Source: Actinomycetota bacterium
Lineage (GTDB): Bacteria; Actinomycetota; Humimicrobiia; Humimicrobiales; Humimicrobiaceae
DNA length: 6,201 bases
Direction of reading: 5' to 3'
Assembly: GCA_028718045.1 (NCBI GenBank)
Contig: JAQUMQ010000090.1
Coordinates: forward strand, 1 to 6,201
Shown here: positions 1-5,901 of the stretch, piece after piece
How the letters are laid out: the number at the start of each line of letters is the position of its first letter
Position numbering within the stretch: position 1 is the stretch's first letter
The notes under the pieces: generated by a model
Told to the model about the DNA's origin: nothing
Database searches by the model: none
What the model saw: the letters and a program-made list of their open reading frames with translations, nothing else
Program-made: the position numbers and the translations under genes

Positions 1-13
1 ATTTTTCCAAGTT

Positions 14-601
14 TTAGCACCCCAAAATACTGTTTATAAGCAGTTCCACATGGATTTTTCTTATGTTTTGATCATTAAAATCAGCACCAAAATCTTTTCC
101 TATCCCATAATACATAAGCAAAGGATTGATTATGCCCGAAATTATTTGGGTTTTCTTTAACAGTATTATCAGATCGTCATCAATGTTTGTGATTTTTCTT
201 ATAATATTAATCAAGGGAATATCGATTTCCGAAAAAAAATTTTCAAGGCTCGTATTTATGGATTCTCTTACCAGTACCTTGCTTCCCAGTGTCCATATTA
301 CTCCGGGATTTTCCGCAAGATAGTTCATATAATCTTCCGCCCATATAAGTATTCTTTCTTTTGGAGGTATTTTTTCATCTTTTAATATACGGCATATAAG
401 CGCAACTTCTTTATTGAAAAATTCCTCTATCTCTTTTAAAAGGATTGCCTTCGACCTGAAATAATAATTAACTGCCGCAACATTTGCCTGTGCTTCACTT
501 GCAATTTCCCTTATCGTAACATTAAGGCTTCCTTTTATGCCAATAAGCTTTATTGCTGATTTTATGATTCTGTCTCTTGATCCGATATTTTCTTCAACCA
601 T
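14..601 (-). CDS. TetR/AcrR-family transcriptional regulator
   Basis: This 195-residue protein is a one-component DNA-binding repressor by family. Residues about 9-56 form the TetR N-terminal domain: a first helix (RDRIIKSAIKLI, 9-20), a glycine turn, then the helix-turn-helix from T29 (TIREIASEA) through the recognition helix to the family hallmark YYF at 46-48 and the following basic/K-rich helix. Residues about 60-195 are the helical ligand-binding and dimerisation domain; they match no subfamily I recognise, so the inducer is unknown. Length is normal for TetR proteins (about 190-210). Start is ATG with only a weak AG-rich stretch (AAGTAAG) upstream. The promoter lies inside a large palindrome (633-675), about 30 bp before the start, so autorepression is very likely. 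It is divergent from the SDR gene at 882, the usual arrangement for a TetR regulator and its target. A gene downstream, beyond the left edge, could also be co-transcribed. Confidence 0.93.
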   Translation of the reverse strand: MVEENIGSRDRIIKSAIKLIGIKGSLNVTIREIASEAQANVAAVNYYFRSKAILLKEIEEFFNKEVALICRILKDEKIPPKERILIWAEDYMNYLAENPGVIWTLGSKVLVRESINTSLENFFSEIDIPLINIIRKITNIDDDLIILLKKTQIISGIINPLLMYYGIGKDFGADFNDQNIRKIHVELLINSILGC

Positions 602-631
602 AATCTTACTTGTTAAAATTTTATAAGCTTT

Positions 632-660
632 ATTATAATTTAATCACTTGTATTAAACAA
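632..660 (-). promoter_or_regulatory. sigma-70-like promoter of the TetR gene
   Basis: Read on the minus strand, TTGTTT (655-660) is separated by exactly 17 bp from a perfect TATAAT (632-637). Transcription would begin near 625, giving a leader of about 25 nt before the ATG at 601. Both hexamers sit within or at the edge of the palindrome at 633-675, which fits autoregulation. Confidence 0.65.
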
Positions 661-675
661 GTGATTAAATTATAA
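633..675. promoter_or_regulatory. 43-bp palindromic operator, probable TetR binding site
   Basis: Two perfect 19-bp arms, 633-651 and 657-675, flank a 5-bp centre (652-656). The right arm contains CAAGTGATTAAATTATAA and the left arm is its exact reverse complement. It lies between a TetR gene and a divergent SDR gene, and both face away from it, so a transcription terminator makes no sense here. TetR-family dimers bind palindromes of this type, usually next to their own start. The arms contain promoter elements in both directions, so bound protein would block both. An extra half-site-like GTGATTA sits at 721-727. The inference of TetR binding rests on position and symmetry only. Confidence 0.72.
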
Positions 676-676
676 C
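648..676 (+). promoter_or_regulatory. possible divergent promoter toward the SDR gene
   Basis: TTGTAT (648-653), a 17-bp spacer and TATAAC (671-676) form the plus-strand counterpart of the TetR promoter, as the near-perfect symmetry of the palindrome requires. Transcription would begin near 683, leaving an unusually long leader of about 200 nt before the SDR start at 882. A second promoter nearer the gene cannot be excluded. A weak TATTAT occurs at 845-850, without a convincing -35. Confidence 0.42.
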
Positions 677-784
677 CTATTCCACTGAATATTAATATTA
701 AAATATAATTTTAAACTTATGTGATTATGACCTGGCAAAATTCGAATGTCTCGCCTATATTCTTTTTTAAATAAGAATGATGCA

Positions 785-843
785 AAATTTAATTTTTATA
801 GCTTTTATAATTAATTTAGCATAAGATTAAATTTAATTTTTAT
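785..843. repeat. 15-bp direct repeat pair upstream of the SDR gene
   Basis: AAATTTAATTTTTAT occurs identically at 785-799 and 829-843, a 44-bp period (about four helical turns). The surrounding DNA (671-881) is A/T rich and holds no gene I can support. The repeat may be a regulator site or simply low-complexity chance. Confidence 0.35.
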
Positions 844-881
844 CTATTATTTAATTAATCTTCGAATAAGCAAATTAAACT

Positions 882-1865
882 ATGACTGATGTCGTTACGG
901 GTGCAAATGGGTATCTTGGCAATGTTTTAGTCAAAGAACTGCTTAAAAGAAACAGAAGGGTAAGAGTTCTTGTAAGAAGTACTTCAAATCTTGATTCTTT
1001 AAAAAACCTCGATGTCGAAAAATATACAGGTGATATTTCAGATATTGACTCTTTATACAAAGCATTTAAGGGAGCTGACGCAATTTATCATCTTGCGGGT
1101 AAAATATCACTAATGCCAGGACAAAATAATATATTGCATAATATAAATTACTTGGGTACCAAAAACGTAATTCAAGCATGCAAGGTTTGCAAAATAAACA
1201 GATTAATTTACACAAGTTCGATTCACTCGTTGAAAGAGCCTTCCGGGAAAAAGTTCATAGACGAATATACTCCTTATTGTACGGATAACAACAAAAACGC
1301 TTATGATATTTCCAAGGCAAGAGCAAGTATCGATGTGCTGAAAGCCGTAAAAGAGGGTTTGGATGCCGTGATAGTAAACCCTACGGGCGTAATAGGCCCA
1401 TATGACTATGCGGTTTCGGCTCTGACCAAAACTTTTATCGATTTTGCGAAAAAAAGATTGAAATTCGCAATTGAAGGTGCCTATGATTTTGTAGACGTAA
1501 GAGATGTGGCAATAGGACATATCCTTGCTTATGAAAAGGGTAAGTCAGGCAGTAATTATATTTTATCCGGCGAGAGGGTTACTGTTGCAAGGCTTATGCA
1601 AATCCTTGAAAAAATAACCGGAATCAAAGCTCCTAATCATTGCTTATCTATTTCAATCGGTAAATTTATAGGATCTATTATGCCAATATATTACTGGAGC
1701 ACAGGAACCCGTCCATATTTCACACGATACTCCGTAGAAGTTCTTTGCAGCAACTCATTTATAAGCCATGAAAAAACTACAAAAGATCTTGGATATAATC
1801 CAAGATCGGTCACGGAATCCATAAGAGACACAATCAAATGGTTAAAAAATATGGGTTATATTTAA
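882..1865 (+). CDS. NAD(P)-dependent extended SDR, dihydroflavonol-4-reductase / HpnA-like
   Basis: This 327-residue cytoplasmic oxidoreductase has the full extended-SDR signature. The nucleotide-binding motif TGANGYLG is at 6-13, with the arginines RVRVLVR (26-32) placed as in enzymes preferring NADP(H). D51 follows the third strand, and HLAG is at 70-73. The active site is TSS (111-113) with YDISK (Y141, K145). GAYDFVDVRDVAIGH (199-213) is the usual substrate-side block, and the C-terminus (GYNPRSVTESIRDTIKWL) is typical of the dihydroflavonol-4-reductase-like / 3beta-HSD / hopanoid-associated branch. The family reduces or epimerises sugar, sterol-like or flavonoid carbonyls; the substrate here cannot be read from sequence. 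ATG 882 is fixed as the start by an in-frame TAA two codons upstream (876-878). No clear Shine-Dalgarno is visible. Divergence from the TetR gene across a palindrome suggests repression by that protein. The stop codon lies in the loop of a hairpin. Confidence 0.9.
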   Translation: MTDVVTGANGYLGNVLVKELLKRNRRVRVLVRSTSNLDSLKNLDVEKYTGDISDIDSLYKAFKGADAIYHLAGKISLMPGQNNILHNINYLGTKNVIQACKVCKINRLIYTSSIHSLKEPSGKKFIDEYTPYCTDNNKNAYDISKARASIDVLKAVKEGLDAVIVNPTGVIGPYDYAVSALTKTFIDFAKKRLKFAIEGAYDFVDVRDVAIGHILAYEKGKSGSNYILSGERVTVARLMQILEKITGIKAPNHCLSISIGKFIGSIMPIYYWSTGTRPYFTRYSVEVLCSNSFISHEKTTKDLGYNPRSVTESIRDTIKWLKNMGYI

Positions 1866-1925
1866 AAACATATAACCCATATAACTTTAAAAATTATATA
1901 TAATTATTTTTATATTTTTCTTATT
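1849..1925 (+). terminator. probable terminator of the SDR gene, stop codon in hairpin loop
   Basis: A perfect 13-bp inverted repeat (ATATGGGTTATAT at 1849-1861, complement at 1870-1882) has an 8-nt loop that contains the TAA stop (1863-1865). The T-rich tract does not follow at once. Instead a second A/T palindrome (AATTATATATAATT, 1892-1905) comes first, followed by ATTTTTATATTTTTCTT. The pair could work as a two-part intrinsic terminator, and it separates this gene from the convergent SIMPL gene. Strength is uncertain because the second stem is all A/T. Confidence 0.5.
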
Positions 1926-2000
1926 TATTTAAATCTTTGATATAATCCATATTTTTCTTACAAAATTTTGGCAATATTTTAAGATTTAAAAAAATTCGAT

Positions 2001-2033
2001 CAAAAAATAATACAAACTTTACTCAAGAGTAAA
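2001..2033 (-). terminator. possible terminator of the SIMPL gene
   Basis: TTTACTC (2018-2024) and its complement GAGTAAA (2027-2033) form a short hairpin over the TAA stop (2019-2021). On the minus strand it is followed by GTTTGTATTATTTTTTG, a T-rich run. The stem is at most 6-7 bp with a minimal loop, so it is weak. Confidence 0.4.
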
Positions 2034-2747
2034 TAAAACCGTTACGGTAATCATGACTTCCTTTTCTATCGTGCTGGTATCGTAAGTTCCGTAATCGGAT
2101 ACGTCGGTAGAATTAACAGGCAGAACCTGTACCACTCCCATGTTTGCAGTTTTTATAGTTCCTATCTTTATCTTTTTACCAGTTCCTTCAGCAATCTTTT
2201 GTGCACGTGCTTTTGCGTCTTTTACCGCATCTGCAAGGAGGTTAATCCGAAGCTCAGAAAGATTCGTAACATAATACTGAATGCTGTTCATCGAAAAAAT
2301 TACTCCGCTGTTAATTAAATTTTGGACATTTTTAGATAAATCGGTCAGTTTTTGTATTTCCTTTGATTGAATCTCCACATTTTGTCTTAATATATATTCT
2401 TTTGGCGCATTGGGATCATACAAAAATGGTGCCTCCATATAAACCGGAGAAATATTTAAATCTTTTTCGTTAAATCCCGCATCGGTAAAGAATTTTTTAA
2501 CAATTCCTTCATCTGTTTTCATTTGAGCATAACCAGCTTTTAAATCCTCTACCGGAACATTTCTACTGAATCCGGCGCTGAATTTAGCGATATCCGAGCT
2601 GACTTTTTGCTTGAAGGAACCTGTAACCCACATACTGTTATCGGCTGCCCTTACTTTATAAAATGTTAAAGAAAAAATAAGGATACCTATTATAAAACAA
2701 ACTCCCACAATTGTTCCGAAATAAATTAACTTATTGTTCTTTTCCAT
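2019..2747 (-). CDS. membrane-anchored SIMPL (DUF541) domain protein
   Basis: This is a 242-residue exported or membrane-anchored protein. Residues 7-31 form one hydrophobic segment after a short lysine-containing start (MEKNNK), either a signal anchor or an uncleaved signal peptide. The SIMPL domain follows: WVTGSFKQKVSSDIAKFSAG (40-59) is its first strand pair, LADAVKDAKARAQKIAEGTG (171-190) is the characteristic alanine-rich helix, and ITVTVLFTLE ends the sheet. The family includes bacterial Omp28/YggE-like proteins; its biochemical role is largely unknown, and YggE is linked to oxidative stress. I chose ATG at 2745-2747 over the in-frame TTG twelve bases upstream, because the TTG overlaps a Shine-Dalgarno (GGGAGA, 2752-2757) correctly spaced for the ATG. 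The gene is alone on its strand: it converges on the SDR gene and is divergent from the SRD5A-like gene. Confidence 0.88.
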   Translation of the reverse strand: MEKNNKLIYFGTIVGVCFIIGILIFSLTFYKVRAADNSMWVTGSFKQKVSSDIAKFSAGFSRNVPVEDLKAGYAQMKTDEGIVKKFFTDAGFNEKDLNISPVYMEAPFLYDPNAPKEYILRQNVEIQSKEIQKLTDLSKNVQNLINSGVIFSMNSIQYYVTNLSELRINLLADAVKDAKARAQKIAEGTGKKIKIGTIKTANMGVVQVLPVNSTDVSDYGTYDTSTIEKEVMITVTVLFTLE

Positions 2748-2751
2748 AGAT

Positions 2752-2757
2752 TCTCCC
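2752..2757 (-). promoter_or_regulatory. ribosome binding site deciding the SIMPL start
   Basis: GGGAGA, read on the minus strand, has its GGAG core five bases before ATG 2747. It overlaps the alternative TTG (2757-2759), so that longer start is unlikely. Confidence 0.65.
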
Positions 2758-2833
2758 AACCATATTTATGTAATATTTTGTTTTAAATGTAAAATATATA
2801 AGCGCATTCTATCATTTTTAAGATAAGAATTCC

Positions 2834-2869
2834 ATATTAAAAAGTACATATTAAAATTTTATTTAATAT
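2834..2869. repeat. three evenly spaced ATATTAAA sites in a divergent intergenic region
   Basis: ATATTAAA occurs at 2834-2841 and 2848-2855 (as part of CATATTAAAA, repeated exactly at 2833 and 2847), then inverted as TTTAATAT at 2862-2869. Start-to-start spacing is 14 bp both times. The cluster lies between the divergent SIMPL and SRD5A-like genes. It could be a regulator site, but the composition is close to pure A/T, so chance is a serious alternative. Nothing else is evident in 2760-2955 apart from the -10 candidate at 2904. Confidence 0.35.
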
Positions 2870-2903
2870 CCGGCTTTATACTATACTAAAAATAATTTTT
2901 GAT

Positions 2904-2909
2904 TATAAT
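2904..2909 (+). promoter_or_regulatory. candidate -10 element for the SRD5A-like gene
   Basis: A perfect TATAAT is preceded two bases upstream by TG, near the extended -10 pattern. No good -35 hexamer is found 16-18 bp upstream. A start near 2916 would give a leader of about 40 nt without a Shine-Dalgarno. Confidence 0.3.
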
Positions 2910-2955
2910 ATACACATAAATTTTAAAAATTTTATAAAAAATAAATAAAAAATAA

Positions 2956-3717
2956 TTGTCTGAATTATTGATTTTCAATATCTTATTAATAATACTTTTT
3001 TTATCGTCAATATTTATATTTACCATTCTTTTTTTTATAACCGCACCGTATGGAAGACATGTGCGTAAAGGCTGGGGTATTACACTTAAAGCAAAAATCG
3101 GCTGGTTTATGATGGAATTTCCTTCCCTTGCAATAATTATCGTATTATTCTTTGTAGGCAATAAAAAAACGAACCTGCCGGCAATCATTTTTTTAATTTT
3201 CTGGGTTATTCATTATTTTCATAGAAGTATGGTATATCCATTTATGATGAAGGGCGGCAACAAAAAATTTCCGGTCTTGATACTTGTATTTGCATTGATT
3301 TTTAACTTTATAAATAGTTATCTTAACGGCAGATATCTTTTTCATTTTTCGCGCCCTTATGCAACCGATTGGTTTTATGATCCAAGATTCATAATCGGAA
3401 CCATATTATTCATAGCAGGAATGTTTATCAATATTCAATCTGATTACATACTTCTGAAACTTAGAAAAACAGGAGAAAACGATTATAAAATCCCATACAC
3501 AGGTTTCTTCAAATTCGTTTCAAGCCCAAATTACTTTGGTGAAATAATCGAATGGACCGGTTGGGCAATTTTAACTTGGTCTCTTGCCGGTTTTGCTTTT
3601 GCGTTATTTACCAATGCAAATCTAATGCCAAGAGCCTGTTCTAATCATAGATGGTACAAGAAAAAGTTTGATTATTACCCAGAGGAAAGAAAAGCTTTAA
3701 TTCCTTTTATATATTAA
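2956..3717 (+). CDS. 3-oxo-5-alpha-steroid 4-dehydrogenase (SRD5A) family membrane protein
   Basis: This 253-residue multi-pass membrane protein of the steroid 5-alpha-reductase family resembles animal SRD5A1/2 along its whole length. It has APYGRH (30-35), a MEFPS box (53-57; the glutamate matches the catalytic E of SRD5A2), HYFHR (86-90), INIQSDYILLKLRK (158-171, NADPH side), GEIIEWTGWAILTWSL (195-210), RACSNHRWY (226-234) and the C-terminal YPEERKALIPF. Hydrophobic stretches near 5-28, 50-68, 76-94, 105-121, 144-160 and 201-219 fit the family's seven or so helices. Members reduce an enone C=C bond with NADPH in steroids or similar lipids; the bacterial substrate is unknown. Translation must start at TTG 2956 or TTG 2968: TAA precedes directly (2953-2955) and the first ATG falls after APYGRH. 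No Shine-Dalgarno is visible. The length and all motifs are intact, so it looks functional. Confidence 0.92.
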   Translation: MSELLIFNILLIILFLSSIFIFTILFFITAPYGRHVRKGWGITLKAKIGWFMMEFPSLAIIIVLFFVGNKKTNLPAIIFLIFWVIHYFHRSMVYPFMMKGGNKKFPVLILVFALIFNFINSYLNGRYLFHFSRPYATDWFYDPRFIIGTILFIAGMFINIQSDYILLKLRKTGENDYKIPYTGFFKFVSSPNYFGEIIEWTGWAILTWSLAGFAFALFTNANLMPRACSNHRWYKKKFDYYPEERKALIPFIY

Positions 3718-3742
3718 GAAAAATAATATTATTTTTCTTTTT
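3716..3742 (+). terminator. terminator of the SRD5A-like gene, overlapping its stop
   Basis: A perfect 24-bp palindrome (AAGAAAAATAAT at 3716-3727 followed by its complement at 3728-3739) begins inside the TAA stop (3715-3717) and runs into TTT before CCC. In RNA this gives an A/U stem of about 10 bp with a U-rich 3' arm, and it may work in both directions. Confidence 0.55.
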
Positions 3743-3890
3743 CCCAAGCACTACTTTAAATAAGCAACACGAAAGCTATTTTTTTATCATCATCTTATCG
3801 AAAAACTAAAATTTAAAATTGCATCCAAGCCAAAAAATGTTTTAATTTTATCGGAAATTGCATATACTTTTACATAATACAAACATAACA

Positions 3891-3899
3891 AAAGGAGGT
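3891..3899 (+). promoter_or_regulatory. strong Shine-Dalgarno of the AIM24-like gene
   Basis: AAAGGAGGT has its GGAGG five bases before ATG 3904, a near-complete anti-16S match and the strongest site in the window, which suggests efficient translation. Upstream, TATACT (3863-3868) is a weak -10 candidate. The rest of 3743-3890 shows only a 9-bp direct repeat AAATTGCAT (3816 and 3855). Confidence 0.85.
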
Positions 3900-3903
3900 C
3901 GAC

Positions 3904-4581
3904 ATGGAAGTTAAAATTTTATACAGTCCCGCATATAGTCTTGCCAATGTCAGGCTTGATCCAGACGAAAAAATTCAAGTCGAATCAGGTTCGATGGTCA
4001 GCACAAGCTTTGGTGTCAACATCGAGACCAAAGCCGCCGGTGGATTTTTTAAAGCTCTCGGAAGATCGATGCTCGGTGGTGAGTCCTTTTTTATGAATAC
4101 TTTTACTGCCCCTGGCAACGGAGGGGAAATCAATCTTGCGCCTTCACTTCCCGGAGATATGTTTGTGATGGATATAAACAACCAAACCTTGCTAATACAA
4201 TCAGGATCTTACTGCGCTTCTTCGATGGGTGTTAGTATCGATACCAAATGGGGCGGAGCAAAAACATTTTTTGCATCTGAAGGACTTATATTGTTAAAAG
4301 CTTCGGGTAACGGTAAATTGATTTTATCGAGTTACGGAGCCATACATGAGATTAACCTTGCCGCAAACGAAAAGTATATAGTCGATACAGGACATTTTGT
4401 CGCTTTCGATGAATCGCTAGGTTTTGTAGTTAAAAGGGTAGGAGGTTTAAAATCGACCTTGCTTGGCGGTGAAGGACTCGTCGTAGAGCTTACGGGCCCC
4501 GGTAAAGCACTTATGCAAACAAGATCAACTGATGCATTTCTTAACTGGCTTATACCTAAACTTCCAAAAAGCAACAAATGA
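3904..4581 (+). CDS. AIM24 / TIGR00266 family beta-sandwich protein
   Basis: This 225-residue protein is recognised as the TIGR00266/AIM24 family by its ordered motifs: DPDEKIQVESGSMV (19-32), AAGGFFKALGRSMLGGESFFMN (around 44-65), the INLAPSLPGDM segment after about 75, the glycine-rich SEGLILLKASGNG near 124-136, SYGAIHEINL, the VDTGHFVAFD block near 160-169, and the closing GPGKALMQTRS. No signal peptide or membrane segment is seen, so it is probably cytoplasmic. The family is widespread in bacteria and archaea; yeast Aim24 supports mitochondrial inner-membrane organisation, but the bacterial function is not established and the fold has been described as a TRAP-like beta structure. The gene follows an independent terminator and has its own strong Shine-Dalgarno. 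The DUF2007 gene lies 74 bp downstream with no obvious terminator between them, so the two could share a transcript. Confidence 0.92.
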   Translation: MEVKILYSPAYSLANVRLDPDEKIQVESGSMVSTSFGVNIETKAAGGFFKALGRSMLGGESFFMNTFTAPGNGGEINLAPSLPGDMFVMDINNQTLLIQSGSYCASSMGVSIDTKWGGAKTFFASEGLILLKASGNGKLILSSYGAIHEINLAANEKYIVDTGHFVAFDESLGFVVKRVGGLKSTLLGGEGLVVELTGPGKALMQTRSTDAFLNWLIPKLPKSNK

Positions 4582-4655
4582 CCTTGCAAAACAACCGGAT
4601 AGTTTGTAAATTTCATAATATAACATCATTATTTTCATTTAAGAATGAATGAATC

Positions 4656-4886
4656 ATGGCTTATAGCATGAAACTGTTAAAAAGCTTTAACAACAGAACA
4701 GACGCAGAAGTGGCAAAAAGTTTTCTGGAATCAAACGGCATAAAAAGCTTTATTATTGCCGATGATATCGGGAAAATGTATCCGGCAGCTTCAATATATT
4801 GGGGAGTAAAGTTGTTCGTAAACGACAAAGACTTTGAGCTAGCCGACAACCTGATCGAAGAAAGTTCTAATGATTCTTTCAATTAA
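4656..4886 (+). CDS. small DUF2007 (putative signal-transducing) protein
   Basis: This 76-residue soluble protein has the DUF2007 pattern: a first strand (KLLKSFNN), a helix rich in A/E/K ending in AKSFLESNGIKSFI (about 20-33), an acidic turn (ADDIG), then GVKLFVNDKDFELADNLIEE (50-69), the typical second strand and helix. The Pfam name 'putative prokaryotic signal transducing protein' is based on fold and not on tested function; a ferredoxin-like fold and C-terminal interaction role are supposed. The start is uncertain. ATG 4656 and ATG 4668 are both in frame, neither has a real Shine-Dalgarno, and the shorter form beginning MKLLKSF matches the usual family start better. It follows the AIM24-like gene and converges tail to tail with rlmN, with 13 bp between the stop codons. 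Confidence 0.82.
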   Translation: MAYSMKLLKSFNNRTDAEVAKSFLESNGIKSFIIADDIGKMYPAASIYWGVKLFVNDKDFELADNLIEESSNDSFN

Positions 4887-4899
4887 ACCGCAAATTGTT

Positions 4900-5901
4900 T
4901 TAAAAGCTTTTAGAGAAAATAAGTTGCCCGCAAGATGCTTTGATGTCATGTCCGAATTCGTATCTTTGAGTAAAAGGAATTTTATTATCGGAAAGTATTT
5001 TTTTAAATTCGTTTATTTTTTTGATCGAAGGTCTTTTATAGATATCATTCCCGTTAAATGGTATCAGGTTTACAAAACATAAAAGACCTTTGATTCTTTT
5101 TGAAAGTTCTTCTGCATGTTCCGGAAAGTCATTTACTGCCCTTAAAAGTACGTACTCTATCATAACTTTTCTGTTTGTTTTATCTATATAATACTTGATT
5201 GACGATATCAACTCGTTTAATTTATACTTGTCTGCCACCGGCATTATCTTTCTTCTTATTTCATCGTTTGGAGCATTAATCGATACGGCTAAATTAATTT
5301 GCATATTTTCATCTGCAATCGTCCTGATCTTTTCCGTTATTCCGGATGTAGATACCGATATTTTTCTTTGTCCTATACTAAACTTATTTTCATCATTTAA
5401 AAATTTAACGGAATTTAAAAAATTATCGTAATTAAAAAAAGGCTCACCCATACCCATAAAAACAACATTGGTTATTCTGGCATTAATTTTTTTCAAATAC
5501 CTGGAAAAAAACAAAACCTGAAGCAGTATCTCTTCGAATGTCAAATTCCTTTTAAAGCCGATCTCCCCTGTTTTGCAGAACTTACAGCCCAATGCACAGC
5601 CTACCTGTGAGGAAAGACAAATCGTATTTCTCCCGTCCTTATGCATAAGAAGAACGGTTTCGATTATTAAACCGTCATCTAGTTTGATTAAAGCTTTTAT
5701 TGATCCCGAATCCGATGATTTAAATATCTGTCCATTGATTGACAGATCTATTTCATCAGCCAATAAATTCCTGAGTTTTACAGGCAAATCGTTTAAATCG
5801 TTCCAATTATCGTAAAAATTCTTAAATAATGCCCTTTCGATCTGCCTTATGCGAAATCCCGGTTCATTTTTTATAAGTTCTTCCAGTTTTGTCCAATTCA
5901 T
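4900..5901 (-). CDS. rlmN: RlmN-family radical SAM 23S rRNA (adenine-2503-C2) methyltransferase
   Basis: This 333-residue radical-SAM enzyme methylates C2 of A2503 in 23S rRNA (and, in E. coli, A37 of some tRNAs). Residues 1-90 form the N-terminal accessory domain. The core has CLSSQVGCALGCKFC (95-109): C102, C106 and C109 bind the 4Fe-4S cluster, and C95 corresponds to the resolving cysteine of E. coli RlmN. GMGEP (150-154) binds SAM, and SVSTSG (182-187) is typical. C324 in ASCGQL corresponds to the methyl-carrying cysteine, so all key residues of the two-cysteine mechanism are present. The protein is shorter than E. coli RlmN (384). The block before the carrier cysteine reads RYEFGHDIKASCGQL, unlike the R-x-x-RGxDIxAACGQL I recall as usual, so it may be a divergent subgroup. 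The related Cfr (C8 methylation) is less likely, but sequence alone cannot fully exclude it. The start is ATG without a visible Shine-Dalgarno. A 12-bp palindrome (TAAAAGCTTTTA, 4901-4912) covers the stop. Confidence 0.9.
   Translation of the reverse strand: MNWTKLEELIKNEPGFRIRQIERALFKNFYDNWNDLNDLPVKLRNLLADEIDLSINGQIFKSSDSGSIKALIKLDDGLIIETVLLMHKDGRNTICLSSQVGCALGCKFCKTGEIGFKRNLTFEEILLQVLFFSRYLKKINARITNVVFMGMGEPFFNYDNFLNSVKFLNDENKFSIGQRKISVSTSGITEKIRTIADENMQINLAVSINAPNDEIRRKIMPVADKYKLNELISSIKYYIDKTNRKVMIEYVLLRAVNDFPEHAEELSKRIKGLLCFVNLIPFNGNDIYKRPSIKKINEFKKILSDNKIPFTQRYEFGHDIKASCGQLIFSKSF

Noticed and set aside
727..774. A 15-codon reading frame (ATG to TAA) in the long leader upstream of the SDR gene.
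   Set aside because: It has no Shine-Dalgarno and no recognisable leader-peptide features such as a codon run or attenuator. It is too short to support as a gene.
2748..2759. Longer SIMPL start at TTG 2757-2759.
   Set aside because: That TTG overlaps GGGAGA, which is properly placed as the ribosome binding site for ATG 2747.
2886..3188. A 100-codon minus-strand frame antisense to the SRD5A-like gene.
   Set aside because: It is a shadow of the plus-strand gene. Its far end runs into A/T-only intergenic DNA giving a K/I/N/Y-rich tail, and it shows no family motif.
3816..3863. Direct repeat AAATTGCAT at 3816 and 3855 before the AIM24-like gene.
   Set aside because: Only nine bases, two copies, no symmetric structure and no clear relation to promoter elements.
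4676..4912. AAAAGCTTT repeated at about 4680, 4742 and 4903.
   Set aside because: Two copies are just the codons for Lys-Ser-Phe in the DUF2007 protein and the third lies at the rlmN stop. Spacing is irregular and there is no common context.
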